Assembly: GCA_029237695.1 (NCBI GenBank)
Contig: CM055280.1
Coordinates: 30,299,102-30,363,101, forward strand
Length of the DNA stretch: 64,000 bases
Direction: 5' to 3'
From: Conchocele bisecta
Lineage: Eukaryota > Mollusca > Bivalvia > Lucinida > Thyasiridae
Part shown: one piece after another, positions 1 through 13,317 of the stretch
Numbering within the stretch: the stretch's first letter is position 1
Layout: every line of letters starts with the position of its first letter
Notes under the pieces: generated by a model
What the model saw: only the letters and a program-made list of their open reading frames with translations
Told to the model about the DNA's origin: nothing
Databases searched by the model: none
Made by a program: the position numbers and the translations under genes

Positions 1-415
1 ATCATTTATAAAAAATACATGATTTTTGACAAACGTTTACTTTTATATTGTTGCTGAACCATAGAGGTTGCCATCCGCATATTTCTTCTGGGGTTGTGGA
101 ATCATACTCCTGTAGAGTTGACCAAGCTAACAAAATATCTTTCTAAATATTTCAGCACCTAGTCGAGATTAATTGTAACCCTTCTCTGTTTAAATGCAAT
201 TCTTCGTTCCCGGCCTTCCACGTTCTCTAATTTATGTATTAACAAACGTTTCCAAGGAGACATTATTAACGGATTTAATAACTTGTTTTATCCATGTCAT
301 TTTAATGCCTTTACAAATGCGCCAATATTTGGCATTTTTAAACCACCCTCTTCCAAAGTCTTAATAATTATATTTCATTTAATCTTGTCAACCTTTCCAT
401 TCTATAAAAGGAAAA
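1..415 (-). mobile_element. CR1/Jockey-type LINE fragment, reverse-transcriptase C-terminal region
   Basis: Minus-strand reading gives broken frames with LEEGGLKMPNI, then MTWIKQVIKSVNNVSLETFV, and reaches FFIND at the window start. The segment EGGLKMPN...ALK-MTWIK is typical of the region after the RT palm in CR1/Jockey LINEs. Several frameshifts and stops. The fragment continues beyond the window. Confidence 0.8.
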
Positions 416-605
416 TTTATTTTATTGCGAAAAAACGATGCTAAATTCCCATAGGAAAATCGTTTTTTCGCAATAAAGTCAATTTTTCTTTGGGGTGGGT
501 GACTTTTTTGTTATTGATTAAAAAGTACTTACTTTTAAATATTTTTCAGGTTTAATGTATGTAATAGCCAAAAGTTCGTCGGCAGCAAAACGTTTAACAG
601 ACAGT
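416..605. mobile_element. Truncated palindromic MITE at the LINE inversion point
   Basis: Right arm of the element seen complete at 19026-19345 (gtcggcagcaaaacgt...acagacagtag). The inner hairpin around aacgatg/catcgtt is retained, the left arm mostly deleted. Confidence 0.7.
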
Positions 606-1231
606 AGTTTAATTCCTGCACGTTTTGTCACCGAGAAGTAAACAAACAATCGAACATCTATTGTGGAACTGTCCAATAATACAAAGCTTTAAATCTTCTG
701 TTAAAACATGGATTACCGATAATTGCAGCGGTATACACAATGTGAAACTAACTATTGAAAGTCTTTTTGTTTGGATCAATGAAATATGGAATAGTTTTTA
801 ATAAAATACTTATGAGAACTAAACTATATAATTATCTATAAGTGTAAAATGTGTGAAATAACCCCAAATATAAATGGGTTAAAATTTGATATCAAATATC
901 TATTCGATATTAAAAAACAATCGCACTGAAGGAATCAAGCCTTAATAATTTTGACAAGATATGGGAGCCATTAAAGAACATGTATGCACATGAATCGCAG
1001 CCAATTGACATCAATTAACGAAACCCCACTCCCATCGTTCACAATTTATTGAACTGCTTTGTCCGATTTGGTTTACGACCAAGCACGCATACTAAGAAAA
1101 ACAACAACACCCGTTTTCGTCATTTTGTTTTGTTCATATAAAACACGTTTCATTCATACATACAAATCATCATGAATATTTGTGTCATGCTGCTTGTTGC
1201 TAATATTAACTCAACCCTTTCACACTAGTCC
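606..1231 (+). mobile_element. LINE 3' end (opposite orientation to 1-415)
   Basis: Matches the 3' coding end and 3' UTR of the LINE at 62966-63785: ...ttttgtcaccgagaag, the decayed equivalent of CHGEVETIEHLLWNC, then the 3' UTR (aaccccaaatataaatgggt...). Not translatable. Confidence 0.75.
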
Positions 1232-1412
1232 GGGATGGGCTGTGGCTCAGGGACAGAATACAGGACTTCACTACTGAAGGTTGTGAGTTCAAAACCTACC
1301 CTAGGGCATGTAAATATTTGATAATATTTCCATCCAACAGGTCTGTCGAATGAGACGTTAAACTTTGATTCCATCCTTAAATGTCATTAGCTGTTGCTGG
1401 GACGTTAAACTA
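1232..1412 (+). mobile_element. tRNA-derived SINE
   Basis: Head gctgtggctcagggacagaa (A-box-like) and gttgtgagttcaaaacctac (B-box-like), body tctgtcgaatgagacgttaa, tail tagctgttgctgggacgtta. Related copies at 19981-20164, 55233-55420 and 62793-62965. Confidence 0.75.
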
Positions 1413-1737
1413 TGCTCATTCTCATTTCACACTAGGCAATCGGAATGAGACATTTAATGTAATACTTTAATGCAATCAAATTATCACTAAATGTTTTTTG
1501 TTAAATAACAAAAATACTGTTTTAATGTGAACATTATTTTTGCGAACAGTGAGGATTCTGATGGGATGATTGAGTTGCTTCATCTATATCTAAACTGTTC
1601 GCTTTAACCATGGTAACTATTAAAACTAGTGTTTGGTGTTGAAGGGGTTGAAGTAGGTGTTAACATTTACTGATAGTATAAACAGATACCATGATACTGT
1701 TATATACTGTGTACAGCCGGCTACAATAAAATGCAAG

Positions 1738-2009
1738 TACAGTCGAACCTCGCTGTACCGAACACCATAGGTACCGCCAGGGTGTTCGGTATAGCGAGTT
1801 TTCCACTGTAAGAAATCAATCACAGAATGCGACCAGTGTAGATCCTGATCAGCCTGTGCATCCGCACAGTCTGATCAGGATCTGCACTGTTCGCCATTCC
1901 AGCATGGAAGAGATGGGCTTTAAGGTACATGGGTTGTACAGTTGAACCTATATATACCGAACACGCCGATGTTACCCGTAGTGTCTGGTATAGTGAGATT
2001 GCACTGCAT
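1738..2009. repeat. Pair of short CCGAACACC palindromes (copy 1)
   Basis: 1738-1811 folds on accgaacacc/ggtgttcggt with ends acagtcgaacctcgctg / agcgagttttccactgt. 1935-2009 is a more diverged partner. Same pairs at 8364-8643, 20478-20740 and 62332-62533. Confidence 0.8.
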
Positions 2010-2419
2010 TAAAATAATTTAAATAAAGTGGACTCGTACCTTGTTGTCATGTACACTCCAGTGAAAACACGTGCATATATTTCCTATTCTGTAACATGTA
2101 TGTGTGTGACCAAAAAGAAAATAAATATAAAAAAACAATGTTTAGTCCATTCCTCCAGGTGGTACTGGTAGGACCGAGAAGCATTCAACAAATATTGGAA
2201 GTGCCAGTGTTTTTATCACAGAAATCTTTCCAATTATATATACATTTCTAATACCTGTTTGATAGAATTTATTTAGAAAAAATAAAAACCATGTTGCTTG
2301 TTAAGGGAAATACATATACATATGTCATAAATGGGCGGCAAATGGTTGGAAATAGTCAGGATAATGGCGCTTTATTTTTTTATAATCCTAAATATAATAT
2401 GTAGTGACTACTTAGCTCT

Positions 2420-2664
2420 GAGGGCCGTTTCACTAAACTTCCTACGACTAAAATGTTCGTAAGTGCAATCTTATGATAGTCTGTAAATTTCACATTAACG
2501 TTGTTTTCTTGTAAACAATTATTGGATTTACATTTATTGAACATAGGCTGCATATGCAGCCTATGCTCAATAAATGTAAATCCATCAATTGAAATTTACA
2601 GACGATCCTAAATTTGCACTTACGAACATTTTAGTCGTATGAAGTTTAGTGAAACGGGCCCCTG
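2420..2664. mobile_element. Palindromic MITE, GGGCCGTTTCACTAAACTT family (copy 1)
   Basis: Ends ctgagggccgtttcact and agtgaaacgggcccctg pair over about 60 bp, with a central perfect palindrome around ggctgcatatgcagcc. It is absent at the orthologous point of the third repeat copy (about 9085), which gives its boundaries. Confidence 0.88.
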
Positions 2665-2825
2665 GTCCGTAAATTGTTCTTTGTAAATCCAAATGTCATC
2701 AATCAAAGCTGTGATTTAGATTATCGTTGGCCAGTATTGTTGTAGGTAGTTGTGGTGGATAAACTGTTCATTCAACGAGGTGAGATGATTATCGCGAAAT
2801 AATACACGAGTGAGATCGCGTCCTT

Positions 2826-4535
2826 CCGTGAAATCGGTGCACTGGTAACGAATTTAGAAGGAGGGGCATATCCAATTGCTGACATCGTCCCTAACATGTC
2901 AGTTATACACTGGCTTTATAAATAGAGTACATAAACAGCAGCACATGTTAGTCGCCTGCTCCCAATGTAGAACAGTGAGGTGGCTACTAGGCCAGTATCT
3001 AGATATATGTTATGTATACAGTGCATACCAGTCCCTCTAATAGTATTTGTACGTTTTAATTGTGCAGGAAAATGATTTACTAAAAGTGTTAAAACTTACA
3101 TAGTATTTTTCTGCTAACTATTTCAAAACAAAGAGTATGTTGATGATATTATATAAATTATTAAAAATAGAAAGAAGTAAAATTGAATGAAACACCTTTT
3201 CATGTGTCACACAATGACAAAACTGGGCTTATTGAGTGTTTGATCAGTTTAACTCACATTCAGATAGCACATGACTACATCATGATGCAGTTTACATCAT
3301 TAATTAGAGCCACCATGAATTACCACCAAACTAAACAATGTAGATCCTGATGAGGCTGCGAGGATGCACGAGCTGCTCCGGGGATATGCATGTCGTAACG
3401 TGTCCACGTGTCTGTTATTTATAATGTGCCACCTACATATAGTGAAAACTATATTGTACTTCTGGACCTGAACAAGGTTCCTATATCCGATGTATTTTGT
3501 AAGTACATGTAGTAACCAATATATAAGAATATGTGTTTGTAATAAGTCGATATTTGATAAAAATGTGTAACTGTGTCATGTAATTCCACAGATAACCCCG
3601 TCCCAGTTAGACTGCATTGCTGCATATAGAGAAACGAGAAACTATTTAGTTTAAGTCGTTAAAAATTCTATTCATATAGAATATATGCTGACAGCTAATT
3701 AGAGACCAGTGTTAAAATAGCCATGATACTGGTATGAGTTCCGATACAGGAAATAAGGTTGCTAGCAAACGTGAATTCATATAGTCATGTAAATTCCAGA
3801 TCAGACTACACATACATGCTGCTTTGTGAATTTGCATACTAACCCGAGTTTATGCTGTTTATAATTGGTATATATTGCATTTTCACAGCCACTGTATCAA
3901 GTTTCTAGGCGACATATTTCTCTTGCTGGTCTATTAAACCAAACACGTATTTAATTTGATATTACTGTCCAAAATCAAAGTTATGCGGCTGGCACACTGT
4001 CTGATGTTGACCATACAGGCAGTTACATGTATAGCTGTTAGCGTTATCAATAAACACGTGGGGTTGTTTACAATGTCGGGTCATGAACTCAGCTCTATGA
4101 ATGAATTACATAATAACAGCTATCCGGCAAGTTTGAATCAGTTGTCTGTGTCTATTGAAATGATTGAGACACATTGTACATTTACAGTTGTTTTCTTAAA
4201 ACCGATTTTTTCTAAGCCTTTCATAGTTGTATTATCTATGTCTGTGTGAAATAGTGTAATTATTTGTTCAGTGGTATTTCTAAAACATCTGAAAATGTGT
4301 CCCTGAAGTGAAGCATGCATACACTTATCAAAAGGCCTGCCCAGCGCATTCATTCGTTATTCATTCATTCATTCTGCTTATATTTAAGGGTGGGAATTGG
4401 CTCGAACACCTTCCATACCCGGGCATTCATTCGTTCATTCATTCGGCTTATATTTAATGGTGGGAATTGGCTCGAACACCTTCCATACGTCCTGCCCAGC
4501 GCCATCTGGTGGCTTTTATATCCCAGTTGGGCCAC
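2826..4535. other. Insertion private to copy 1, content mostly unrecognised
   Basis: Flanking sequence (gagatcgcgtcc... and ...gagcgcttgtttcacg) is close together in copies 2 and 3. Inside, 4341-4495 is a tandem pair of about 75 bp (gggaattggctcgaacacct). A related inverted fragment is at 46470-46525. I see no coding region. Confidence 0.7.
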
Positions 4536-4867
4536 GAGCGCTTGTTTCACGATAATAGTTTCTTGCAGTTCACATGTGATCATTTATGAAGCGAATCAAG
4601 CGTACAAATATAATATATGGTGAGTAATTGTGCGAATTAACTGGCGGAGTGAATGCAACTGTACCGTGAGTCAGAGAAAATGTCAGAGAAATTGATTTGT
4701 TTGGTCGAAGGAAACACATCATTCTTACGTTAAAGATGGCATGTTCTATCTATTGAAAACACAAGAATGGAGTGTTGTAATTCACCGCTATATTTGTGTC
4801 AAATACCGGTTGAAATGTATGGAATTAAAATCTAAATGCAATTGGATGAGATTGTGTCAACTCTAAA

Positions 4868-5099
4868 ATTTGACTGTGACTGGAGAAATGGGACCTATGG
4901 GTTTTGCGACCAGTGTAGATCCAGATCCGCACAGTCTAATCAGCATCTGCACTGTTCGCCATACCATCAATCAAACGCCCGTGATGCTTCTTACAAACAC
5001 AAACATCGTTATCATTCTACAAGAGTTTGCTATTTGATCAGGAACTGTACTGGTCACAAATCCCATAAGCCCCACTGTTCCAGTCACAGCCACAATTAC
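4868..5099. mobile_element. agatcc-family MITE
   Basis: Ends gactgtgactggagaaatgg and ccagtcacagcc are inverted. Inside: gaccagtgtagatccagatc. Equivalents at 22000-22207 and 9605-9812. Confidence 0.75.
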
Positions 5100-5717
5100 A
5101 GATAAACCACTTAAAGTTGGCACTCATTCGCTGCACTGACACTTTTCCAGCAACTTTATCAGCTATCCTGTGCCGAGCGTAGGATATAATTATAACAAGG
5201 GCAGCGTTATCATTAAGCTAATCCCCTCGCTTGTAACCTTGATAATAATAATAATACAAACACTTGATACCATGTTTGCTTTACAAACAATGTGAAACAT
5301 AAATCCCCAGTGACCTTCACGTTGGGCGGTCGGACGTATGCAAAACAAAGCATCATCCAACGACACACATTGTGACCAAATCTTATCAAAATATTGAAAA
5401 ATGAAATGTGCTTCTAACGGACGCACGTACGTACGTACGTACCTGGACTAACAATATATCCCCTCTAACTTGCCTATCGGCGAGGGGATAATAAGTTTTG
5501 TCACGATGGGATCTACACATAGTGATCGAACATACATGAATTACATCGTTATAGCGTGACTTAAATAATATGAGACTAGCCAAGTGACTTTGAAATAATA
5601 ATTCATAGCAAATGCGGAATTCTATTACATCTATTCTATTGAATGTCTAAATTGAATGTTCAGCAAATCGGAGATGAATGTTGGACACTAGACTTAGTCT
5701 ATTAAGATTATACTGAG

Positions 5718-5783
5718 TTGTGGATTTACATTTATTGAGCATAGGCTGCATATGCAGCCTATGCTCAATAAATGTAAATCCAA
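5718..5783. repeat. Perfect palindrome, MITE core
   Basis: ttggatttacatttattgag arms around ggctgcatatgcagcc, the core of the GGGCCGTTTCACT MITE without its ends. Equivalent at 22832-22894. Confidence 0.8.
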
Positions 5784-6573
5784 TAATGTACAAACCATAA
5801 CTTACAGAGACGCGACTTTCTAAATAATATTGCCGTTTCCACTTACAAAGAAAGCTATAGTTAATCCTTTCAAACATGCATACCTCGTTAGCAGTTTTTG
5901 CAAACAGTGTATATTCAGATAAACAATAACATCAGGTATATAAATTGACCCTTTCATCCCTAAATATTAGACATTGATACTTTTGTAATATATTGTGAAA
6001 CGTTTCAATGTTCTGACTTGTTAGAAAAACAATATGTGAAAAAGTATTGACAAACACTGCATGTCTCGATTGGACGGCTTTCTATAGGCTCATCTGGATC
6101 TGCTGTGAATGCACATTTCCGTTGTGAACAGTAGCGTTGAAAAGGGTTTGGCAGTCTCTGTTTTCCTGGTTTGCGCTTTCCGAGTTTTCATTGTAATATG
6201 ACTAATTTATTTAGGAGGATGGGTTGAATTACATGACCCAGTGTGATAGATTGTGATGCATAAAATATTGGTGTCGTAAACTTAATATCTGAAACAGGAA
6301 GACCCCAAATGTTCTCGATTTCTAACGGACTCGCATATGTGTCGACATTGGTGTGTTTGTCGCTCACACCTTTCATTGTATGTACAGTTTTGTATCAGTT
6401 TCTTCATAACCAATACAGTGAAGCCACTTTAAATCGAACACTAAGAAATATGTGTGATCTTATTTTTCTTCGGTTTGTTGGTCATTTATCTCAGGTGATA
6501 ATGTCTGTTCATGCCCGCATCGCACACAACCATGGCTCACAATTATCAGATGCCTGATTTACAGATAAACGTC

Positions 6574-6632
6574 TCTAAACCGGACACCATGGGGACATCC
6601 CAGGGTGTCCGGTTGAGAGCGGTTTTACTGTA
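6574..6632. repeat. Short palindrome aaccggacacc/ggtgtccggtt
   Basis: Fold-back with catggggacatccc loop. Copy 2 equivalent at 23692-23746. Confidence 0.8.
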
Positions 6633-7822
6633 CATAAATGTATTCGTTTCATGATATGCGACTGTCATAACCAGTCTATAGTTATCTCCATCTCATCAAT
6701 GAACCATTTACGCGACCGTACCAATACTAATGATTATGTAATCTTGTTTTATCATCTGGTGAAAACTAAAGGTATTTGAAAATCAACGGTGTGCGTTGAA
6801 ACTTAATTGCACAGATGAATAACTCATAGTGATAGTAATCTGCATACACTTCCTATTGATGTTTACAATTGCAATGTGTCGCAAATAAAAAATGAAATGT
6901 AAACAAACACAAACTGACTACAGTAGCGCTTTTCTGCTCCTTACCTATTTGTATATACTAATATCGTATACTTTGTAAATGCTTATTATTTCAGGAACGT
7001 GACATTACATAACATTTATATTGGAGTAGTCATTCCAAATGTGCTTTTGAAGCGTTCTTTGTTTAATTTTTACTTCGTGGAGAGCGACCTAAGAATGTTG
7101 CTACTACACACTTTACTAGGTAAGTTTATGGTAATATGTTTGTGTCATATTGTAGAATTGTCTCTCAATAACAATTTAGCGAAGAAAAACAGTTAAAGCC
7201 GTGGACGATTTTTTTTTATATTTTAGTGCGCAAAATGTAAATGGTATTACGCAAATTGTACCGTTGAGTGTGGTGTAGCGATATGGTGAAACCTGATGCC
7301 TATAAAGCGGAAACGTGCAGCTGTTGTTTGACGACGGAATATATCGTTGAAGCCCTATACTCTTAACCAACCATGATGCATACTGTCCATAAATAGCCAA
7401 GCTCTCAGAAAACAAACACGATTTATTCAAAGTTCAAGACCAAGTGATTCTGAAGTTTTCACACGGATGCACAGACTGATCTGGATCTACACTGGTCGTA
7501 ATGTCCATGGGACCCATTTCTCGAGTCACAGCCACATATCATGGTATTCTGCAACTTTGGAATGTCACCATTGTGGAGAAAACACATTTGTTGTGCACCA
7601 CTGTCTACGATAATCTTACCAATAGTTGAATTTATTGTTTATACTTGAATACTGCACTTGAAATCAAGCAGTTTGACTGGCTGAGCCGCATGAGCTGTAG
7701 CACAGCCAATCAATCAGCTTGATTGCATGTAGATGTGGTCAATACATGTTTAGAAACATTGACATATTGGCAGGATTAACGCAGGCGATAGTGTAGAGAC
7801 AGATCGCCCAATATACCACATG

Positions 7823-8137
7823 AAAGGTACATGCCCACTCAGTAGGCACACAATGTTCTTCATATCAGACACATCATCTGAGACATTTTGTGGCAAAATA
7901 AACATTCATTCACCATTACCCCACATATTGATTGGCATTACGATATATTTTATATCAGACGTATAGGGCGATAACCGTGTTTCCTTAAGATGTTAATAAT
8001 AATAAATATTACTAAATGATTATATCTGTATAGCGGGCACTTGTAATTTTTAGAATTGGTGGAATAGTGACACAATTATACACTTATTTAATTCGTATAA
8101 AGAACATTTTGAGCCTACTGAGTGGGCATGTACCTTT
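7823..8137. mobile_element. MITE with AAGGTACATGCCCACTCAG termini (copy 1)
   Basis: Begins aaaggtacatgcccactcag and ends ctgagtgggcatgtaccttt in inverted form, with taggc-type bases next to each end. No ORF. Confidence 0.85.
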
Positions 8138-8363
8138 AACAGCGGTTGATTGAAACGCAGTTTTATTTCTTAAATGCACTGTCAACTGTGGCTATGACTG
8201 GAGAAATGGGGCTTATGGGTTTTGTGACCAGTGTAGATCCAGATTCTGATGGGATGATTGAGTTGTTTCATCTATATTTAAACTGTTCTTATAACCATGA
8301 TAACTATTAAAACTAGTGTTTGGTGTTGAAGGGGTTGAAGTAGGTGTTAACATTTACTGATAG

Positions 8364-8643
8364 TACAGTGGAACCTCGCTGTATTGAATACCATAGGTAC
8401 CGTCAGGGTGTTCGGTATAGCGAGCTTTCCACTGTAAGCAATCAATCACCGAATGCGACCAGTGTAGATCCAGACCAGCCTGTGCATCCGTACAGTCTGA
8501 TCAGGATCTGCACTGTTCGCCATTCCAGCATGGACCTGTTGGAAGAGATGGGCTTTAATGTACATGGGTTGTACAGTTGAACCTATCTATACCGAACACG
8601 TCGATGATATCCGTGGTGTTCGGTACAGTGATATTCCACTGTA
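8364..8643. repeat. Pair of short CCGAACACC palindromes (copy 3)
   Basis: 8364-8436 and 8570-8643 (ccgaacacgtcgatgatatc...gtgttcggtacagtg). Confidence 0.8.
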
Positions 8644-9604
8644 TTAAAATAATTGAAATTAAGCGGACTAGTACCCTGCTGTCATGTACGCTCCAGCGAA
8701 AACACGTGTATATATTTCCTATTATGTAACATGTATGTTTGTCACCAAAAAGAAAATAAATATAAAACAAAATATTTAGTTCCTCCATTGCTCCATGTGG
8801 TTCTGGTAGGACCAATAAGCGTTGAACTAACATTGGCAGTGCCAGTGTTTTTATCACAGAAATCTTTCCAATTATAGATACATTTCGAAAATACCAGTTT
8901 GATAGTATATTATTGTTTTATATTAGCCATTTTCACCGCATACTTTATTTAGAAACTTGTTAAAGGAAATACATGTACATATGTCATAAATGGAAGGCAA
9001 ATTGTTGGAAATAGTAATGATAATGACGCTAGTGTTACGCTTTGTTTTTTATAATCCCAAATATAATATGTAGTCACTACGTAGCTAGTCCGTAAATTGT
9101 ACTTTGTAAATCCAAATGTCATCATTCAAAGCTGTGATTTTATTCTCTTTGGCCAGTATTGTTTTAGTTAGTTGTGGTGGATAAACTGTTCATTCAACGA
9201 GGTGAGATGAATAATACACGAGTGAGATCGCGTCCTTAAAACAAACGAGTGGGTATAATAGAAATTGAGGTAGGACCACATCACGAACGCTTGTTGAACG
9301 ATAATAGTTTATTGCAGTTCACATGTGATCATTTATGAAGCGAATCAAGCGTAGAAATGTAATATATGGTGAGTAATTATGCGAATTACCTGGTAGAGTG
9401 AATGCGACTGTCCTTTGAATCAGAGAAAATGTCCGAGAAATTGTATTGTTTGGGCGAACGTTATAGATGCCATTTTCTATCTATTGAAAACACGAGAATG
9501 GAGTGTTGTAATTCACATTTATATTTTTGTCAACTACCGGTTGAAATGTATGCAATTAAAATGCTTATAAGTGCAATAGGAGGAGATTGTCAACTCTAAA
9601 ATGT

Positions 9605-9812
9605 GGCTGTGACTGGGGAAATGGGGCTTATGTGTGTTGCGACTAGTGTAGATCCATATCAGCCTGTTTCCTCCTGACAGTCTAATCGGGATCTGCAATG
9701 TTCGCCATTCCATCAATGAAACGCCCGTAATGTTTCTAACAACACAAAGATCGTTATCATTCTACGTGTGTTTGCTATTTGATCTCATAAGCCCGATTAC
9801 ACCAGTCATTGC
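9605..9812. mobile_element. agatcc-family MITE (copy 3)
   Basis: Starts ggctgtgactggggaaatgg. The right end is degenerate (cattgccattaacag). Confidence 0.7.
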
Positions 9813-10124
9813 CATTAACAGATAAGCCACATAACGTTAGCACTCACTTTTATCAGCTATCATGTGCCGAGCGCAGGTTAGAATTATAACAAGGGCATCG
9901 TTATCACTAAGATTATCCTCTTATCCCCTCGCTGGTAGCCTTGCTAATACTAATAATAAGAACAGTTTTAACATGTTTGCTTTACAAACTATGTGAACAT
10001 AAATCCCCAGTAACCTTGACATTGGGCGGTCGGACGTATGCAAAACAAAGAGTCATCCATCGACACACATTGTGGCCAAATATTATCAAAATATTAAAAA
10101 TGAAATGTGTTACTAACGGACGCA

Positions 10125-10825
10125 GGTACGTACTTACTTTTACTCCAATGTTAAGTTTATCATGTTGATCTTGGGGAAAGGGGTGGGTGGGTCATGGATT
10201 TGCTGTAGCACAATAGAGGATCATCAGATGAATGCATGTATGACATATCAAAGCGTTCCCTATAAAGAAACAGAAGTTACACAACATTTACCCCAAAGTT
10301 AAGTTTATGAACATGCTAAGTTTGTGACATTGACCTTGGGGTAAGGGTTGGGTGGTGTGTCGTGGCTTTGCTACATCATGATAGAGGGTCATCTGAGGAA
10401 TGCATGTATGAAATATCAAGGCGTTCCATGAAAAGAAACATGTTATAAGACATTTACCCTATCGTTAAGTTTATGAATGTGCTTAATTTGTGACCTTGAC
10501 CTTGGGGTAAGGGCTGGGCGGTGGGTGATGGATTTGCTATAGCACAATAGAGTATCATCAAATGAATGCATGTATGACATACATGTATGAAGGCGTTCCC
10601 TGCAAATAAACAGACGTTACACAACATTTAGCACAAAGTTAAGTTTATGAACATGCTAAGTTTGTGACCGTGACCTTGGGGTAAGGGTTGGGTGGTGGGT
10701 CATGGATTTGCAACAGCATGAGGAATGCATGTATGAAATAACAAAATGTTCCATGAAAGGAAACAGAAGTTATAAAACATTTACCCCAACGTTAAGTTTG
10801 TGAACGTCGACGCCGACACCGACGA
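10125..10825. repeat. Tandem array, unit about 165-175 bp
   Basis: Four units, each with aagtttatgaacatgctaag, gtgaccttgaccttggggta and gaatgcatgtatga. It ends in gacgccgacaccgacgac and ggtatgccataagc. Related to the array at 17940-18540. Confidence 0.85.
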
Positions 10826-11249
10826 CACCGGGGGTATGCCATAAGCTCTTCTGCACGTCATGCATGCGAGCTAAACAATAATTCATAGCAAATGCGGAAT
10901 TCTATTACATCTATTATATTGAATGTTTAAATTGAATGTTCAACGAATCGAAGATAAATGTTGGACACTATACTTAGTATGGAGTGAAGTCCTTTTTGTG
11001 GTCATGTGTTGAATCTCGAAACTGTGCATGTAGAGTCGCAGAAACCAACTCACAGCTTCTACTTGGTTGTACAAACCGTAAATTACAGACACGCGACTTT
11101 CTAAATAACTGGCCGTTTCCACTTACAACGAAAAATATATTTAATCCTTTAAAAACTACATACCTCTTTAGCAGTTTTTGCAAACAGTGTAGATCCAGAT
11201 GAGCCGGCTCGTAACCAGCCGCATAATCTGCACTTTTGCAAGTCATTTT

Positions 11250-13317
11250 CACACCCTGCTAAAATTAACTAGTCTGAAAATCTTTTTGTGACAATTGAAT
11301 TGGTGCTTAAAATAACCGGCCTTAGTCCACTGCAGTTAGTTAGGGTTGAAAGGTTAAATGATCTCACAACCTGGGCAAGACACACACACTAATAATAGTT
11401 TCCAAAGTCCTATCATACGTGTTTTTATAATAAAAATATAAATATTACTTGCAAAAATGCAGATCATATGTATAGTTACGAGTCGGCTCATCTGGATCTA
11501 CACTGTTTGCAACAACTTTTTAATTTATTTAAATAATATAATTTGATAATATGAAATGAATGCTGAAAATCGCATGCAGAAATACCAAATATTTCAAAAG
11601 TTAAAAAGTTTTGAAAGTTTTAATTAGCTGAAATATGCGCGTTCCACTGTCATCAATGATCAATTATTTTTAAAATTATTATTATATTATTTTTAGCTCT
11701 AAATTATTTTTTTCTGGTTATTGTATTACATGGAATTAATAATGTATTATTAGAATGGGCGTTTCAATTATTAATGTATGGCCAGTGACGGTAAATATTA
11801 ATAGTTTTTTATTGTAAATATTCAGTTCTGATTTTGGGATTCCCCCCCCCCTCCCACATTTGTACATGTACTTTAACATTGCCATGTACTTGTACAGGTA
11901 ATATCTGGGATTTAGTACTAAACCCATTGACCCGGCCTTAGATGACCTTAGCTGTTGATAGGCCGTTCAACCCCAACAAACAAACAAACAAACAAACTTG
12001 CAGTACTGAATAGAAATCACTGTCGTCCGCTTTTTCTTTTTAATCTCACAATTTTCAGTACCGTAAGCAGGATGAGGCAGACGATGCAGTCGCCTCGTCT
12101 GTCATTTTGCCGATTGTTTTATGCTAAGAATTAAACAAATTCCCGGGTGGTCAAATGCTCCCAGACCCCCATATCGGGAGTTGGTTCGCCTGTATGGTTT
12201 TTACTTCTGGTTACGATCCTAATTTGTCTCCTATGATTTGTTAAGAGTGTATGATCCAGTAGCACAGTAGAATCGTCTCTAATGACATAGCACAACTATG
12301 CTATCAAAAACTTGCATATGTTATTAAAGAGACATCAATGCATATAATAAACCCGCAGACGACAATGTGACTACACAGCACTGCAAGAGCCAATGTTTGA
12401 TTAAGTACATGTATATATGACACATATCACAGTGTTTAATTGATAGTTATGACTTGGTAATGTCACAATGTTAGCATGTATTCTTACATTTTAAGTACAT
12501 TTTGTTATACTGTATGTCCTGAATTTCCTATTTTATGCAGAAAGTATTTTTTCTTCTAATCTTCTACCCTGTTTCCTGAATTTATATTCTTATATTTAAA
12601 AAAACAACAACCAGTAAACCAAGTTACTAACAAAACGTTAATTATGTCAACACACACGGGAGTATCATATTGACGATACACACAGTAATAGTTTATTTCT
12701 GATGTTATGTCATTCATGAGCTAATAGTTACACTCGTAATGGAAAAAAAAACATTCAACGAATTGCATTTACAACCCAGTGCCCAGTTGTCAATAACGGC
12801 ACGCTACTGACCGGCAACGTCGCTGTACTATGAATTGAAACAAAATGACGTAAAACAATTTGAATCCTAATTTTAACGTAGCATTAGGTTATTTACATTT
12901 GTGAAACTATCCGAAAATGCAATGTAAATATATTGTTTATTGTGGTACGAAACACATGTGTTCTGTTTAAAGTTTGCGAGGCGTCCCACTTTAAACATAC
13001 CACATGTTTTTCATACTACAGTAAACGCATCAGCCCATGGTTTTATTCCTTAATTACACACTGTAGCTCTAGAGTACATGTATGATGAAAGCTGACAACA
13101 GAACAATTTGGGAAGCACGTGACATACGTGACCATTTATGGCGGTGATTTCAACCTTTTGAAAAGATATGCCGATGAACTAATTGAATACAGAATGTGTA
13201 CATAGTGTTTAGAAAGTATAAGGTTTAACAAACATGAGTGTATGCATTATTTTGATTTAAGAAATGAGGTTTGCCTCACCGCATCTGAATTTACAGACTG
13301 CAACTCGTTGTAATGGC
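11250..13317. other. No gene recognised
   Basis: AT-rich. Contains a SINE-tail piece (11935-11995, ccttagctgttgatag), a fragment shared inverted with 40120-40240 (12060-12160, gcaggatgaggcagac), and an imperfect fold-back at about 12960-13000 resembling 59310-59355. Confidence 0.6.

Larger units (their letters stand above)
1..8137. repeat. Compound repeat, copy 1
   Basis: Collinear with 18633-25637 through LINE, MITE, SINE, short palindromes and anonymous segments. Contains a private insertion at about 2826-4535. Confidence 0.9.
8243..11250. repeat. Compound repeat, copy 3 (partial)
   Basis: Begins at the equivalent of 1555 (gattctgatgggatgattga) and ends near the equivalent of 5930. Lacks the 2420-2664 MITE and the copy-1 insertion, and has its own tandem array at 10125-10825. 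Confidence 0.88.

Noticed and set aside
6309..6557. 82-codon open frame present in both repeat copies (also 23423-23671)
   Set aside because: Comparing the two copies gives one silent and seven amino-acid-changing codons by my count, so there is no sign of purifying selection. No domain is recognisable.
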